Positions 33,736-43,610 of a stretch of DNA of 64,000 bases are shown here, piece by piece. This DNA comes from Yponomeuta sedellus (lineage: Eukaryota > Arthropoda > Insecta > Lepidoptera > Yponomeutidae). Under the pieces are notes generated by a model. That model was not told the origin of the DNA. It saw only the letters and a list, made by a program, of their open reading frames with translations, and did not search any database. Made by a program: the position numbers and the translations under genes. Numbering within the stretch: the first letter of the stretch is position 1; each line of letters opens with the position of its first letter. Location: the NCBI GenBank assembly GCA_934045075.1, contig OW203738.1, positions 8,044,868 through 8,108,867 on the forward strand, read 5' to 3'.

Positions 33736-34475
33736 GAGTAATTTCGAGTGACAGCACTATTCTTTAGCGAAATATAACTATTTACTTTCTTTTTATTGAA
33801 AAATTTTATTTACATCATATCTAAATATGTATTACTGTTATAAACTAAATTTCAATACTAACAAAACGAACCTAAATATATGTATAAATTAAATAATTTA
33901 GAACACTACCTAAAAGCCGATTACTGCGCCCAGATTATTGCCGCCTCTAGGGAAGGGTCCCCAGTATGTTGGCTACATTACCTCGTTGGAATGCAAGACT
34001 GCTGTGAAATACACGATAGTTGTCTTATTATATTTTGTAAATTTCCTTTTAAAATTTTAATACTGTAAGATGATTTTATTTTAATTATTTTTATACATTG
34101 TATGATTAATATTAGTTTGATAAACGAAGTTTAAATGGGTTAAAAAAAAAGATCAGAGACAAATAAAAAAAATATTAGTAATAAAAAATATATATTAAAA
34201 AAAATTAAATAAAAAAGTAAAGAAAGGGAAGAGGAAAGAAGAAGGAATAATATATATATATAAATAGAAAACCCATTAGAATAAGATTATTACTTACAAT
34301 TTAATAAACCTATAGTTTTTATTTACTATCGACATGCTGTATAGCGCAATTTTGAAATTTTATATGTATAATTTTAATCATAATTCTACAATTTTATATG
34401 ACACCATTTTTTTTAACACTTGTTTTACTCTATTATTTTAACGACACGAATTCATTGTAATTTTAAATAAAATGA
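33736..34475. other. intergenic, no gene seen
   Basis: Very AT-rich, with poly-A and TATA stretches (34140-34260). Confidence 0.4.
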
Positions 34476-34477
34476 CG

Positions 34478-34727
34478 TAAAGGTTAGATTGGAACCAACC
34501 CAAATTCTTCCCGCGGGTGTCGTAAAAGGCGACTAAGGGGCTCAAACCGGAGGGTAGGCAGCAGCGCCCCCTGCAGTACAATTCTACCAAACTGCGATCC
34601 CCAACCCGCATGCCCAGCGTGGGGATTATGGGCATTACCCCTAGTGATGGCACAACCTTGCGCTCATTTGGGGAGGGCTATGTCCAGCATTGGACTAATA
34701 TAGCCCGAAGAAGAAGAAGAAGAAGAT
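34478..34727 (+). repeat. SINE or short LINE derivative with RTE-type 3' end and GAA tail
   Basis: The upstream block CCCGCGGGTGTCGTAAAAGG..CGACTAAGGGGCTC is followed by GGGGAGGGCTATGTCCAGCA, the RTE 3' end seen on the minus strand at 40784, 60674 and 62331, and by an (AAG)n tail at 34710-34727. Confidence 0.65.
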
Positions 34728-34797
34728 AGTTTAAAAACTACTAATATCTGAGAAATAAAAGTTAAAAAAAATAATGTTTTTGTACAATACAAATTCT

Positions 34798-34862
34798 GCG
34801 TAGTTTAGAGATAGACCTGTCTTTCTCAAAGAGAGAGGGTGGAGAGAGTATGGGCATAGTAT
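34798..34862 (+). repeat. family B fragment with GA run
   Basis: ATAGACCTGTCTTTCTCAAA followed by GAGAGAGGGTGGAGAGAG. Confidence 0.4.
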
Positions 34863-34924
34863 TGGTACGAATTCATCATAGAAGCTCAGAGTAACGTGTT
34901 TTATAGATAACTGGCTTTGTTTTG

Positions 34925-35075
34925 CCATATTAATTAGCCTACGAACTATTCTTCGAACTACCAAATTTATATAAAAAAACAGAACAATCGGGGCAACCGT
35001 TTCGAAGGAGTTCAATAACTAACACGATACATGACACGTGACACGAGATTTTTATATATTGGATTATGATTATGA
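34925..35075 (+). repeat. LINE-like 3' end, second copy
   Basis: TTAGCCTACGAACTATTCTT, GGCAACCGTTTCGAAGGAGT and ATTTTTATATATTGGATTAT parallel 2985-3145. Confidence 0.55.
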
Positions 35076-35261
35076 ATTTTGTTATTAATAAACCGCATCT
35101 AACCTAACGTTATGAAAGTAACGTTATGGACGATCAACCTTAGACGCTATTCATTTAGGTAGGGGTCTGCTGGATTGCATTCAAAACTTGTGAATTGGTA
35201 ATTAATTTGTGGCTATATTGTTAAACCTTCAAATTAATCATTATAATCAAGTAGTTATTTT

Positions 35262-35394
35262 ATGAAGCCTACAAACGTCCCACTGCAGGGCACAGGCCTT
35301 CTCTCAGAGAAGTAATTTGGGCTTAATCACCTAGTGTGCCCGGGAACTGGCAATTTTTAGCTCTGAGGTATTTGAACACTTGCGACAGAGAGAG
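35262..35394 (+). repeat. lepidopteran SINE fragment (family B)
   Basis: CGTCCCACTGCAGGGCACAG, CCTTCTCTCAGAGAAG, GGGCTTAATCACCTAG and TTTTTAGCTCTGAGGTATTT in order. Confidence 0.65.
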
Positions 35395-35650
35395 AGAGAG
35401 AGAGAGAGAGACATTTATTTGCAGCCACAAAGATACAATACACATAGCACAATGCAACACGATATTATAATAATACAGACAAATAATAAAAGAAAGAACA
35501 AAGAAAAATATAATAAAACAAAGAATACGATTTAAAACAAACATTTACAATTTAGAAGGGCATTGTATCTCCGCAGCCACAAACAGGTAGCTGACTCAGC
35601 ATTTGCTGCAGGCTGGGCCTGCAACACTGATTTTCAGTCAGCACCTATTC
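35395..35650. repeat. GA run plus dispersed repeat (as 1751-2000)
   Basis: GA repeat at 35389-35410, then ACATTTATTTGCAGCCACAA and the stem-loop region GACTCAGCATTTGCTGCAGG...CCTGCAACACTGATTTTCAG. Confidence 0.55.
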
Positions 35651-35804
35651 TTCAATTTATACATACATTAAGTAATATACCTACATACAGATCTTACATA
35701 AAATTAATATTTATAAAACAACGTCAATAGAATAGAATATGCTGTGAAATATACTAAATATAGAATATCTAAGTAAAAATGCACATAATATGATAATAAT
35801 ATGT

Positions 35805-35940
35805 ACACTCGGGTTTCTCACGATATTTTTTTCGCCGTTAGCGTGTGGTACTGCTGCTATAACGTCACAAATGAACATTACTTAGAAAACAAAGTTATTA
35901 CATGCCCACACTGGGAATCAATTCTACTCGCATATACGAA
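35805..35940 (+). repeat. SINE body fragment (family C type)
   Basis: TCACGATATTTTTTTCGCCG, GCGTGTGGTACTGCTGCTAT, ACTTAGAAAACAAAGTTATT and CATGCCCACACTGGGAATCA follow the order of the family C SINE body read toward its head. Confidence 0.5.
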
Positions 35941-35986
35941 CAAATGTATAAGAAAATCTTGTAAATCCCATAGTAAGTTATTCGTA

Positions 35987-36166
35987 AGGCTAAGCGCGCA
36001 CGGGTTACGTGACTGTTTCGTCACTCTTCATCAAGACAGTGGATATGTATGGAGATGCGTGTATGTTACGACGTGATAACTGGGTGAGATTTCGCGCATC
36101 TCCATACATATCTACGGAGTGACGAAACAGTCACGGTGACAAAAGTAACCCGTGCTAGCTTAGCCT
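35987..36166. repeat. 180-bp foldback element
   Basis: The left arm (35987-36059, AGGCTAAGCGCGCACGGGTT... GGATATGTATGGAGATGCG) and right arm (36094-36166) are reverse complements with small gaps; the centre is about 34 bp. GTGACTGTTTCGTCACTC in each arm is itself nearly palindromic. Non-coding. Confidence 0.8.
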
Positions 36167-36254
36167 AACTGAACATAAATAAATTCACGCCTGTATCCGG
36201 TAGGGTTAGGCAGAGATCAGGTTCTAATACTTGCTATTATGTATTTTTTGATGT

Positions 36255-36347
36255 ACCCTACAAACGTCCCACAGCGTACAAGCCTTCGCTCAGAAAGAAA
36301 GTCTAGTCTTAATTACTCGGCCTACCGTAGGTTGACAATTGAAGACT
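36255..36347 (+). repeat. family B fragment, interrupted by the following MITE
   Basis: CAAACGTCCCACAGCGTACA to GGTTGACAATTGAAGACT. The sequence resumes at 36579 with TTTTTAATTTCAAGCTGAGG, as expected from the copy at 35262-35394. Confidence 0.55.
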
Positions 36348-36578
36348 CCAGGGAAAAAGACGAACTTGTCACTTCTTTTCAAAACTAATCTGTGAATGCA
36401 GTTTTGTAAGAAATTTCAGTTACTCTAACATAGGAAACCGAACAGGGTAAAAAACAAATTAGTGTCGGAGTTATTGACGCTTAAAAAATCACATACAGGG
36501 AAAAAGTGGCATAAGTCAAACTTTCAAAATGCAAATCTCCAAATGTTTGTTGCTTGACTAGTTTGTCTTTTTCCCTGG
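36348..36578. repeat. 231-bp MITE with ~25-bp TIRs
   Basis: CCAGGGAAAAAGACGAACTT at 36348 is the complement (with two or three mismatches) of the sequence ending CTAGTTTGTCTTTTTCCCTGG at 36578. A third partial copy of the motif (CAGGGAAAAAGTGGC) sits inside near 36496. Confidence 0.75.
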
Positions 36579-36738
36579 GGTTTTTAATTTCAAGCTGAGG
36601 TATTTGAATACGTGATTTGATATTAATAACTACGAGTATATCATTAATTCTATTGCTGACAAGAACTGAATCTGCAGGTTTGCTAAAGGTGGCGAATGGT
36701 GGCGTGGTGGCCAGGTCATCTATCTCTTTTATCTATCA

Positions 36739-37599
36739 TCATCTATTTTTCGTTTGCAAGAAGTTATTCAAATTTCGAAAAAAAGGGTAATCTGTTGGAG
36801 CAAGATCCGAAGAGCACGGTGGAAGTCTTAGGCATTCCACTTGAAGCTCCTCTAATTTGACAGCGGTCTGTTGTGCAGTGTGTGGTCTAGTGTTGTCCTG
36901 AAGCAGCGGTGGCCTAAAGCGATTGACTAGTCTCAGTTGTTCAGCAGCTATCTCATCCATCATGGTTTGCAATTGCAAACAACAGACCAGATTTAAGAAA
37001 ATGTAGTGAACGACACCGGCACTGATTCACCTAACGCTCAAAAGTAACTTTTTTCAGTCAATTTTCGCTTGGGGCATAATTTGGCTGGTTCGCCAGGGTT
37101 CAGCTATTGCGATGAGCGCTTGCGATTATCGAACAGGATCCATTTTTATGACAGGTAATGATTCGATGTAAAATTCCTTCATTATTGTGCCGGTTAAGTA
37201 ACGTAACGCAGCAGTCGACGCGCGTTTGTTGATTTGCTTTACTCAATTTGTGAATACAAACCTTTCAAGCTCTTTCACCTTCCCAATTTGCTTCATGTGG
37301 ATTAAAACAGTTTTATAACTAACACCGCAGCCTACTGCTAACTTGGACGTGTTTTGAGATCGATCCGCTTCCACAATAGGCTTCACTTCTTCATTATCAA
37401 TTTGGGTCACCGGCCGTCCACAGGGCTTGTCCTGCAGGTCGAAATTTCCAGAACAAAAACGTTTGGACCAAAAACGCGCTGTGTTTTCTTTTACAACACC
37501 GCCGCCAAACACATAATTAAGCCTTCGAGCCGTTTCTGCACCACTGGTGCCACGGTGGAACTCGCTCTCGTAAATACCGCGATATTTCAGGTTCTCCAT
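36739..37599 (-). pseudogene. mariner transposase, broken copy
   Basis: DDE transposase of the Tc1/mariner superfamily, now dead. An N-terminal part (37599-37243, from MENLKYRG) carries the helix-turn-helix region, with HRGTSGAETARRLN, FWSKRFCSGNFDLQDKPCGR and a second HTH with KTVLIHMKQIGKV. The middle (about 36980-37200) has a recognisable LFDNR around the first catalytic Asp and GEPAK, but with in-frame stops. The C-terminal part (36978-36739) has LLQDNTRPHTAQ and LPPCSSDLAPTDYPFF; the two Asp are 34 residues apart, the mariner D34D spacing. Residues between the two parts are deleted. Terminal inverted repeats were not identified. Confidence 0.88.
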
Positions 37600-37764
37600 T
37601 GTGCAAGATGAGCGAAGCCAAAGAAAAAAACAAATGAGCAAAAAAACAAATGAATAACTGTTTTCTTAACTCAAATATAGCAGCTAAATATATCTATAAA
37701 TTTTATTTTGTTATTCTTTACCAAACAGATCAAAGTGGCCAGTACGACGAAACGCCAATTTCAT

Positions 37765-37900
37765 ATGCAAGGACCTAATAAGGCCTTACATATGCCTTTT
37801 AGTAGTAAGGCCGCCACTTGTACTGTACTGTTATTTTTTAAGTCTCTTATGTAATCCCTGATGTACATGCAATAAAAAATATTCTATCTATCTATCTAAT
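37765..37900 (+). repeat. family K 3' end with TCTA tail
   Basis: TTTTAGTAGTAAGGCCGCCA to GCAATAAAAAATATTCTATC, ending in TATCTATCTATC. It shows how tetranucleotide tails arise at this family's 3' end. Confidence 0.65.
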
Positions 37901-37919
37901 ATTTAATATGACTAGAGAA

Positions 37920-38030
37920 AAGATGGTGAGTTTTTTTCCCGCCGCCTTTTTTTCCTCTACACTACGGTCCGAAGGCAGCGTCTTACATTTTACATTGACA
38001 TTCAGCAAGCAGAATAAATAAAATAAATTC
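37920..38030 (+). repeat. dispersed repeat (family D), copy 2
   Basis: ACGGTCCGAAGGCAGCGTCT and ACATTGACATTCAGCAAGCA match 5100-5230. Confidence 0.6.
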
Positions 38031-38540
38031 TTTACGTATGTAATTTAAAAATAATAATAATACTGCCCTACCGTAGGACGTATAAAGGCTACTTAAAATA
38101 TGGGTACACAGATCCCCTGGAACGTTTCAGAATGCAAAAGTAGAGTGACTTACCAAACCCGGTAGCTTTCTTTGGGCGCAACCACAGCGGCTAAAGAAGG
38201 GCGATAACTTTATTACTCCGGAACCCTCCTAAAACAGTGTTACAGGGTCATTTTATGATTTTTATTGCACCGGCCCTTCATCTCGCCGACAGTCGGACAA
38301 AACTTTTCTTCAGCTACTTTCTATTTGTATTTGTGGATATTGCTGCCCTAAAGTCTTTGTTGCTTGTTTTAGACCATGTGTCTATGTTTTGGCTTGGTTC
38401 GGCCCTAACAATGGCTGTTGGGTTCGACGGTACACGGCTTGAATAATAGGGTGGTTCGGGAAGGAGCTTCAGAGTTGAGGTGCAGGCGACAGTGCGCCAA
38501 CCTTTACATTCGTGCACTATTTTCGTTTACGTTAGGGTGC
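38031..38540. other. intergenic, no gene seen
   Basis: Two short ORFs on opposite strands (38237-38446, 38314-38517) lack domains. Confidence 0.35.
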
Positions 38541-38544
38541 TACG

Positions 38545-38818
38545 TGGCACCAACTAGCGCCTCCAATGGAATAAAATAACTTGTTTCATAAAACGTTTTC
38601 TTCTAAAAGTGAACATTGGAAATCTTATAAACTGTGACAACTATTTTTAGGACCTACAGTCTTGAACCTAAAACAATTTCCGCTAAAAACGGCCGTGTTT
38701 TGGCAAAACTCCTTTAAAGTCCTAGATTTTTGAACTGCATTATTTGTGATGCTAACATTTTTCAAAGACGCGTTTTAAAAAATATGATTTTTTCCCATTG
38801 ATTGCGCTAGTCAGCACC
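38545..38818. repeat. long-TIR MITE (family L), copy 1
   Basis: Terminal GGCACCAACTAGCGCCTCCA at the left; at the right CCCATTGATTGCGCTAGTCAGCACC, an imperfect complement. The interior (GAAATCTTATAAACTGTGAC, CTATTTTTAGGACCTACAGT, AAAAACGGCCGT) is shared with 61717-62053. Confidence 0.75.
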
Positions 38819-39604
38819 GCTAAGCGCCTTTAGGGTGACATCAACTATATTCTATTCTAAATTACATCCTAAATACCTATTGTATCTATTATTAACCACT
38901 ATTCTATCGGTTTTCAAAAGTAATGGAAGGAACGGCTTATAATATAGAACTTATCAAAAGTAATCAAATTATATAATACGATAATATAACTAACTAAAAT
39001 ATAACTTTAGGTAAGAAGACGATACTTCTAACCTTAATTTTGTATTATAAAACATAAACTCACCTTTGTTTTTCGGACAAATACAATAGTTGCTTAGTGC
39101 TTATTTTTTCCAAATTGTCTATCTCTTTACTAGTAAGGATAGTAAAGATCGAAATGGACATGAATTTGGTATTTTTATGTCAAAGTGCTTCCTTCAGTTT
39201 ATGACTTATTCAAATCCCAACGCGCCTTTCATTACCTGCTTTACATTTGAGGAGGGCATCGTTTTTATATTCGCCTCATCAAGTGGATCGAAGTGTTTCT
39301 CGGGGATTCCAGCATTTTTCCTGATTTCGACGCGAGAGCCGAATAAATATTAATAATAAAGGAGCGTTTGCCTTCCAAATTACGCACCGTGTTGACGGCT
39401 CCTAATTTAACGTAATTTGCATAGATTATGCCGGCTCGCTGAGTGCCAATCTTTTAAAGTGGCTTCTTCTACTCATTTTGCGTTCCTGCCGCTTGTATTT
39501 TTATCTTCAAGTGCCTCCTTTCTACTCGACTGCGGCGAAGCTTAAAAGAAGGGTAATGTGTTTAAGATAAGATAATTGTTTATTTGAACTCAAAAAGATT
39601 AAAT
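38819..39604. other. intergenic, no gene seen
   Basis: 39355-39450 is a non-repetitive block with TAATTTAACGTAATTTGCAT (an octamer-like ATTTGCAT). It might be regulatory; no independent support. Confidence 0.35.
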
Positions 39605-39835
39605 TTTTTACAATATGATTGTGCCCTGACTCCTGAACTAGGCGAGAACCTGTATCTCAGGAGCCAGTGCTGTCCCAAAGGTATGATACAATGCTATTCT
39701 GTAAATTATACATAAAATAATCAAATGTTATGTTAATAATAATAAACAGCCCAGTGTATAAGTGCGTGCGTGCGTGTTTGCGTGTGGGTGTGTGTGTGTG
39801 TGTGTTTGTGTATGTGAGAGAGAGTGTGTGAAGTG
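39605..39835. repeat. family I fragment and GT microsatellite
   Basis: TCCTGAACTAGGCGAGAACC..TGTATCTCAGGAGCCAGTG matches 22250-22345. A (GT)n run lies at 39787-39805 within a GT-rich stretch. Confidence 0.55.
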
Positions 39836-39876
39836 TGCTACTGTAAATGTTGTTCCTTGTTTCCGCATGTTATTTT

Positions 39877-40172
39877 ATCAGAAGAGATGGTCCTGCTTTA
39901 CTTGAGTTACCAAATTAGCATTATTTCCTCAAGCTGTTGCATTTATAACTTTATATAAAATATTACAGTCGGGACCCTTACTGTTAGTTTATAGTACTCA
40001 ATGAGGGCCGTTTGCAACATGTTACTGTATATAAAGTTATAAATGCATCAGTTTGAGGAATTAATGCTTATAATGTTATATCATCATTATTCTTTAAAAA
40101 AAAACTTATTCTTTAAAAAAAAAAAACTTAATCATTTGGTCACTCACGTAAAGCAGAACCATCTCTTCTGAT
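39877..40172. repeat. 296-bp foldback element
   Basis: ATCAGAAGAGATGGTCCTGC at 39877 and its complement ending at 40172 define the ends. The inner arms GCATTTATAACTTTATATA and TCCTCAAGCTG also pair. Two A-rich stretches (40097-40130) interrupt the right arm. Confidence 0.8.
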
Positions 40173-40629
40173 TCGAGGTTAGCATTTTAAAATAAATTAT
40201 CTTGTTTTTGCCTTTTCAGTTGATGTATCACTGCAGTGGGGTTCTTTTGTTTTTTAAATATATTTTTTACTGTCGGGCGTCTTCTACGCCAATATCTTTG
40301 CATTCAAAATTTCAAATTAAAATTAAAATTGGTTTAACTGCGTAAACACGAGTATTGATACATGCAGATGTTACATCATAATGAGTTTTTGTGTGTTTTG
40401 CCATTTCGGCGTACAAGTTTAAAATTAGCTTATTATCAAACGTTCACGTTTTAGGAAACGAAAAAAAAAAAAAATATTATAAGGCTTTCTTGGAACAGCT
40501 TCGTTTTTCGCTTGAGTGTCTGAAGAAGGAAAACCATTTCATGCTTAGTTTTTACAGGTTTGAACGCTATACGCATGACGCATTTGAGTGAATGGTTATC
40601 TGTGCTACCTAGAGCTTAGTCATGTAGTA
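40173..40629. other. intergenic, no gene seen
   Basis: AT-rich; a 66-aa ORF at 40391-40591 has no domain. Confidence 0.35.
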
Positions 40630-41018
40630 ATTAAACCTGAGATTTTTGCGCTTAACCTCATAGTTGGGCCATTCTACGTAGCAAGCGCTGAGGTATGTTA
40701 ACACTTCAGAAGCTAGCATTTCCTCACGATGTTTTCTTTCACAGCTGGCGAGTGGGGAGGTGCATACTAATCAATTATAACTTCTTCTTCTTCTTCAGGC
40801 TATATTATGTAGTCCACTGCTGGACATAGCCCTCCCCTAATGAGCGCCATAGTGCCTTGTCTCCAGCTTGCCGTCCTAACTATAACTTAGAAATGTATAA
40901 ATGTATAATAACTTCACAAATGTACTACACTTAGAAAACAAAGTCATTGGTACATACTGGGATTCGAACCCACGACCGCTCGATCGCCGGCTCTACTGCT
41001 TTGCTACCACCGCTTCAA
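40630..41018 (-). repeat. tRNA-derived SINE (family C), minus strand, interrupted
   Basis: Body at 40635-40783 (CTTAACCTCATAGTTGGGCC, CACGATGTTTTCTTTCACAG), interrupted by an RTE fragment, then 40881-41018 with the head on the minus strand (AGCGGTGGTAGCAAAGCAGT, B box GTGGGTTCGAATCCCAG). Confidence 0.75.
40784..40880 (-). repeat. RTE-type LINE 3' fragment inside a SINE
   Basis: The GAA tail (CTTCTTCTTCTTC), then the complement of GAGGGCTATGTCCAGCAGTG and GCAAGCTGGAGACAAGGCA. Flanked by TATAACTT at 40776-40783 and 40881-40888, an 8-bp target duplication. Confidence 0.75.
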
Positions 41019-41470
41019 GCTTAGTCATTTGACACTTTATTCAACTTGTAGTAGCTTCTTTGTAAAGTGACTTATTATCGGAACAGTGTAATACAAAATC
41101 CACAATATATTATGGTTTCGCCTCTGACCAAGCTGTAAGCTTACAATTTCCGCGTGCAAATATCGGCTAATTCCTACCTACGGGCCGGCCTAGCGTAAGC
41201 TCGCGTAATTTCGTGTTATTTTTCGATATTACCCCGTTTTATGGGGACCGGGGCGCGTAAATCAAATTTATAACCCTTTTATACCGACATTAACATTTTA
41301 TCAGCGAGTTTTCTTTCGATGCCATTGTCCGGCGGTGTGCAGCCAGTCCTGACGTCCCCCTCGTGAAATTTGAGTGGGCTTCGACACATAAATTTTAGAA
41401 AGCTCGAGCTAATTTGGCGACATTTTTCATTGTACTTTTGTCACAGCCAGTCAAAGTTTATTTGCTACTA
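41019..41470. other. intergenic, no gene seen
   Basis: No recognised repeat or exon. Confidence 0.35.
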
Positions 41471-41471
41471 C

Positions 41472-41660
41472 CTGATCCAGGGAACTTCGTACCGCCTAAC
41501 AATCGATTCTTTAATTTTTTTTATTTTTCTCTCCGTAAGAACCATCCTCGTACTTCAAGAAGTGTTCTAAAAAAAGAATTAGTGAAATCGGTTCAGCTGC
41601 TCTCGACATTTGTGCCTACCAACACACTCAGAGATTCATTTTTATATTATAGATTTTACT
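41472..41660 (+). repeat. LINE-like 3' end (family G), copy 2
   Basis: ACTTCGTACCGCCTAACAAT, AACCATCCTCGTACTTCAAG and ATTTTTATATTATAGATTTT match 10725-10890. Confidence 0.65.
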
Positions 41661-41691
41661 CAGTTGGAATAATATCAAACAAATTGTAATT

Positions 41692-41835
41692 TTTTTTGAA
41701 CTAAAACTTTCGTAAGCACAACACATTGCAAAACACACACAACGCAGAGCTTAATCTTGGCAATCGGAGCGGAACCTGGTCGGACTCTTCCAATATAACA
41801 AAACCCGTAAGTAGATCCGGACTAAAAGTCTACAA
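41692..41835. repeat. foldback family, half copy
   Basis: TTGAACTAAAACTTTCGTAA leads directly into the right arm only (GAGCTTAATCTTGGCAATCG, CCTGGTCGGACTCTTCCAAT, TAAGTAGATCCGGACTAAAA). The left arm of the full copy at 335-413 is missing. Confidence 0.8.
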
Positions 41836-42039
41836 ATTGTAACTTATTTTGCAACTGACAATCTCTCTGGTACTTTTCTACCTGTTTGAAGTACACGGCC
41901 TGCTATTGTCTACACGTTTTAACCCCCACCTTTATAATTATGTTTTTTCTCTCTCGAGAACCCTTTTTGAACATAACACCTGGTAACCCTTCCGTGGAAA
42001 AATATATTCCGATCCCGTTTTTACTCCCGGCTGGTCCAT
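41836..42039. other. intergenic, no gene seen
   Basis: Nothing supportable. Confidence 0.35.
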
Positions 42040-42300
42040 TTAGATTTTCCTAACGCGTGTCCCGGGGCGGTCTTCCGGGCCGACGATGGAACAATAAAAG
42101 CACGCGGGCCGGTCTTATCGATATGTGGTGTCGCGACCCGGCCCGCGGCCGTCCGCTTGCCGCGTGCGAACTGACAGCGGTAGGCTTAAGCGCGCGTTTC
42201 TGGGACGCGACCAAACGTTACGTAATTGAAAGCATTTTGAGGACGATACGTGGCGATGCAACTTGGCCCGAGCGAATCGAATCAACACATAAGGTTATGG
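42040..42300. other. unique GC-rich island
   Basis: CpG-rich (CCCGGGGCGGTCTTCCGGGC, CGACCCGGCCCGCGGCCGTC) with an open 106-aa frame (42057-42377) that has no recognisable domain. The motif CGATGGAACAATAAAAG resembles CATCATGGAACAATAATAAG at 54431. It could be regulatory. Confidence 0.35.
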
Positions 42301-42780
42301 GGACGCTTCATACGTTCTTTCGAATTGCTTATTCAGCTTTTCTTTTTATAAACCGATTTTTGAAAAATAAGCTTTAGATCGCAATTTAACAATAAAGTTC
42401 GCTGTTGTCGCGCTTGAAGAGCGGCTAGCTGTCGGTAGCGGGAAAAAATAAAAAACCGTGGACAGTACGACACAAATTAATTTTAAGTGGATTCTTTAAC
42501 AATCCCTACACACGCTCAGTCACTTTCTGGCCAGCCCGGATAGGCACTCTCCTGGAGTCGAGGCGGGTACGCAGCGTGACCCGTGGTAGCGCGACCCGCA
42601 GGTTGGGATTTCCTCGGTAGTGGTTGGTTCCGTAGTCCACTGCAGCGCGGAGTTAGTGGGCTTGACTTCGGGAACGGGAAGAGGCCCCAAGTATGTATGG
42701 CCTGGCAGAAGTTTGGCCCGGATCTTAGGTCCTGGAAATAAATCCAACCGCATGAGTACGCAGCCAACTTAGGTTCTCCG

Positions 42781-42858
42781 CGGCTACCACTAAGATGAAC
42801 CTCTCTTAGGTTCATCTTAGTGGTAGCCGCCACTGACTACCACTAAGATGAACCTAAT
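42781..42858. repeat. perfect short hairpin with a third direct copy
   Basis: Arms CGGCTACCACTAAGATGAAC (42781-42802) and the exact complement (42808-42829) around a 5-base loop. ACTACCACTAAGATGAACCT appears again from 42836. Confidence 0.85.
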
Positions 42859-42972
42859 CTAGTTTGATTGTGGCGGCAGCAGAAACCAGAAACGGAGTGC
42901 TAAGCAAAGAAGGTGAATTAAAGATAAAACTAGCCACAGCAGCATATCTAGGTGGAAATAATTAATAACAAG

Positions 42973-43034
42973 AATCTAAGCAGGTTAGTGCATTACAATG
43001 TGCATCCATTGTAATGCACTAACCTGCTTAGATT
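42973..43034. repeat. perfect 28-bp-arm hairpin
   Basis: AATCTAAGCAGGTTAGTGCA... at 42973-43000 is exactly complementary to 43007-43034, with a 6-base loop TGCATC. Confidence 0.9.
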
Positions 43035-43399
43035 TATTGTATTAAAATTATTGATGATACCGAAATGGATAGACAATGAATGATGGTGCACATTTAGTAA
43101 GCCGCCATTTTGGCATGATGCAATAAAATAGATAGGCAATGGCACGCAAGCGTATTGTAAATGCTTTGCACAGCTAGTGTTACATTATGTTCGGCAGGAA
43201 CAAGTAAAATAATCTATCGGCTAACACATAGATATAGGACACACAATAAATTCCTAATAAAATAATCAACAAGATCTGTTCGCACTTACCCATAGCGGGG
43301 AATAAGTTACTCGATTTGTGAAGTAGTACTAATCTATTTGCTTCTAATTATTTAAATGTCATCCGACCGTTCAGAGCGGTCCCGGAAATTTTTAACATT

Positions 43400-43610
43400 T
43401 TAACATTTTTTTTTTAACATTTACATACTGGCACATACATTGCTCCTAGCCCCACACTAGGATACCCTGTGTCGTGGGAACCAGAAACAACGACATCACA
43501 AACATGTAAACATCCAAGACCTGGGGTTTTTTTTTTGTTCCCAGCCGGGATTCGAACCCGGAACCTCTTGCATGGTAGGCAGACGCGCTACCGCTACGCC
43601 ACAGAGGTCT
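43400..43610 (-). repeat. tRNA-derived SINE (family A), minus strand
   Basis: Read on the minus strand: head GACCTCTGTGGCGTAGCGGT, B box GGTTCGAATCCCGG, A-rich linker, body CAGGTCTTGGATGTTTACAT, and tail TAACATTT repeats. Confidence 0.85.
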
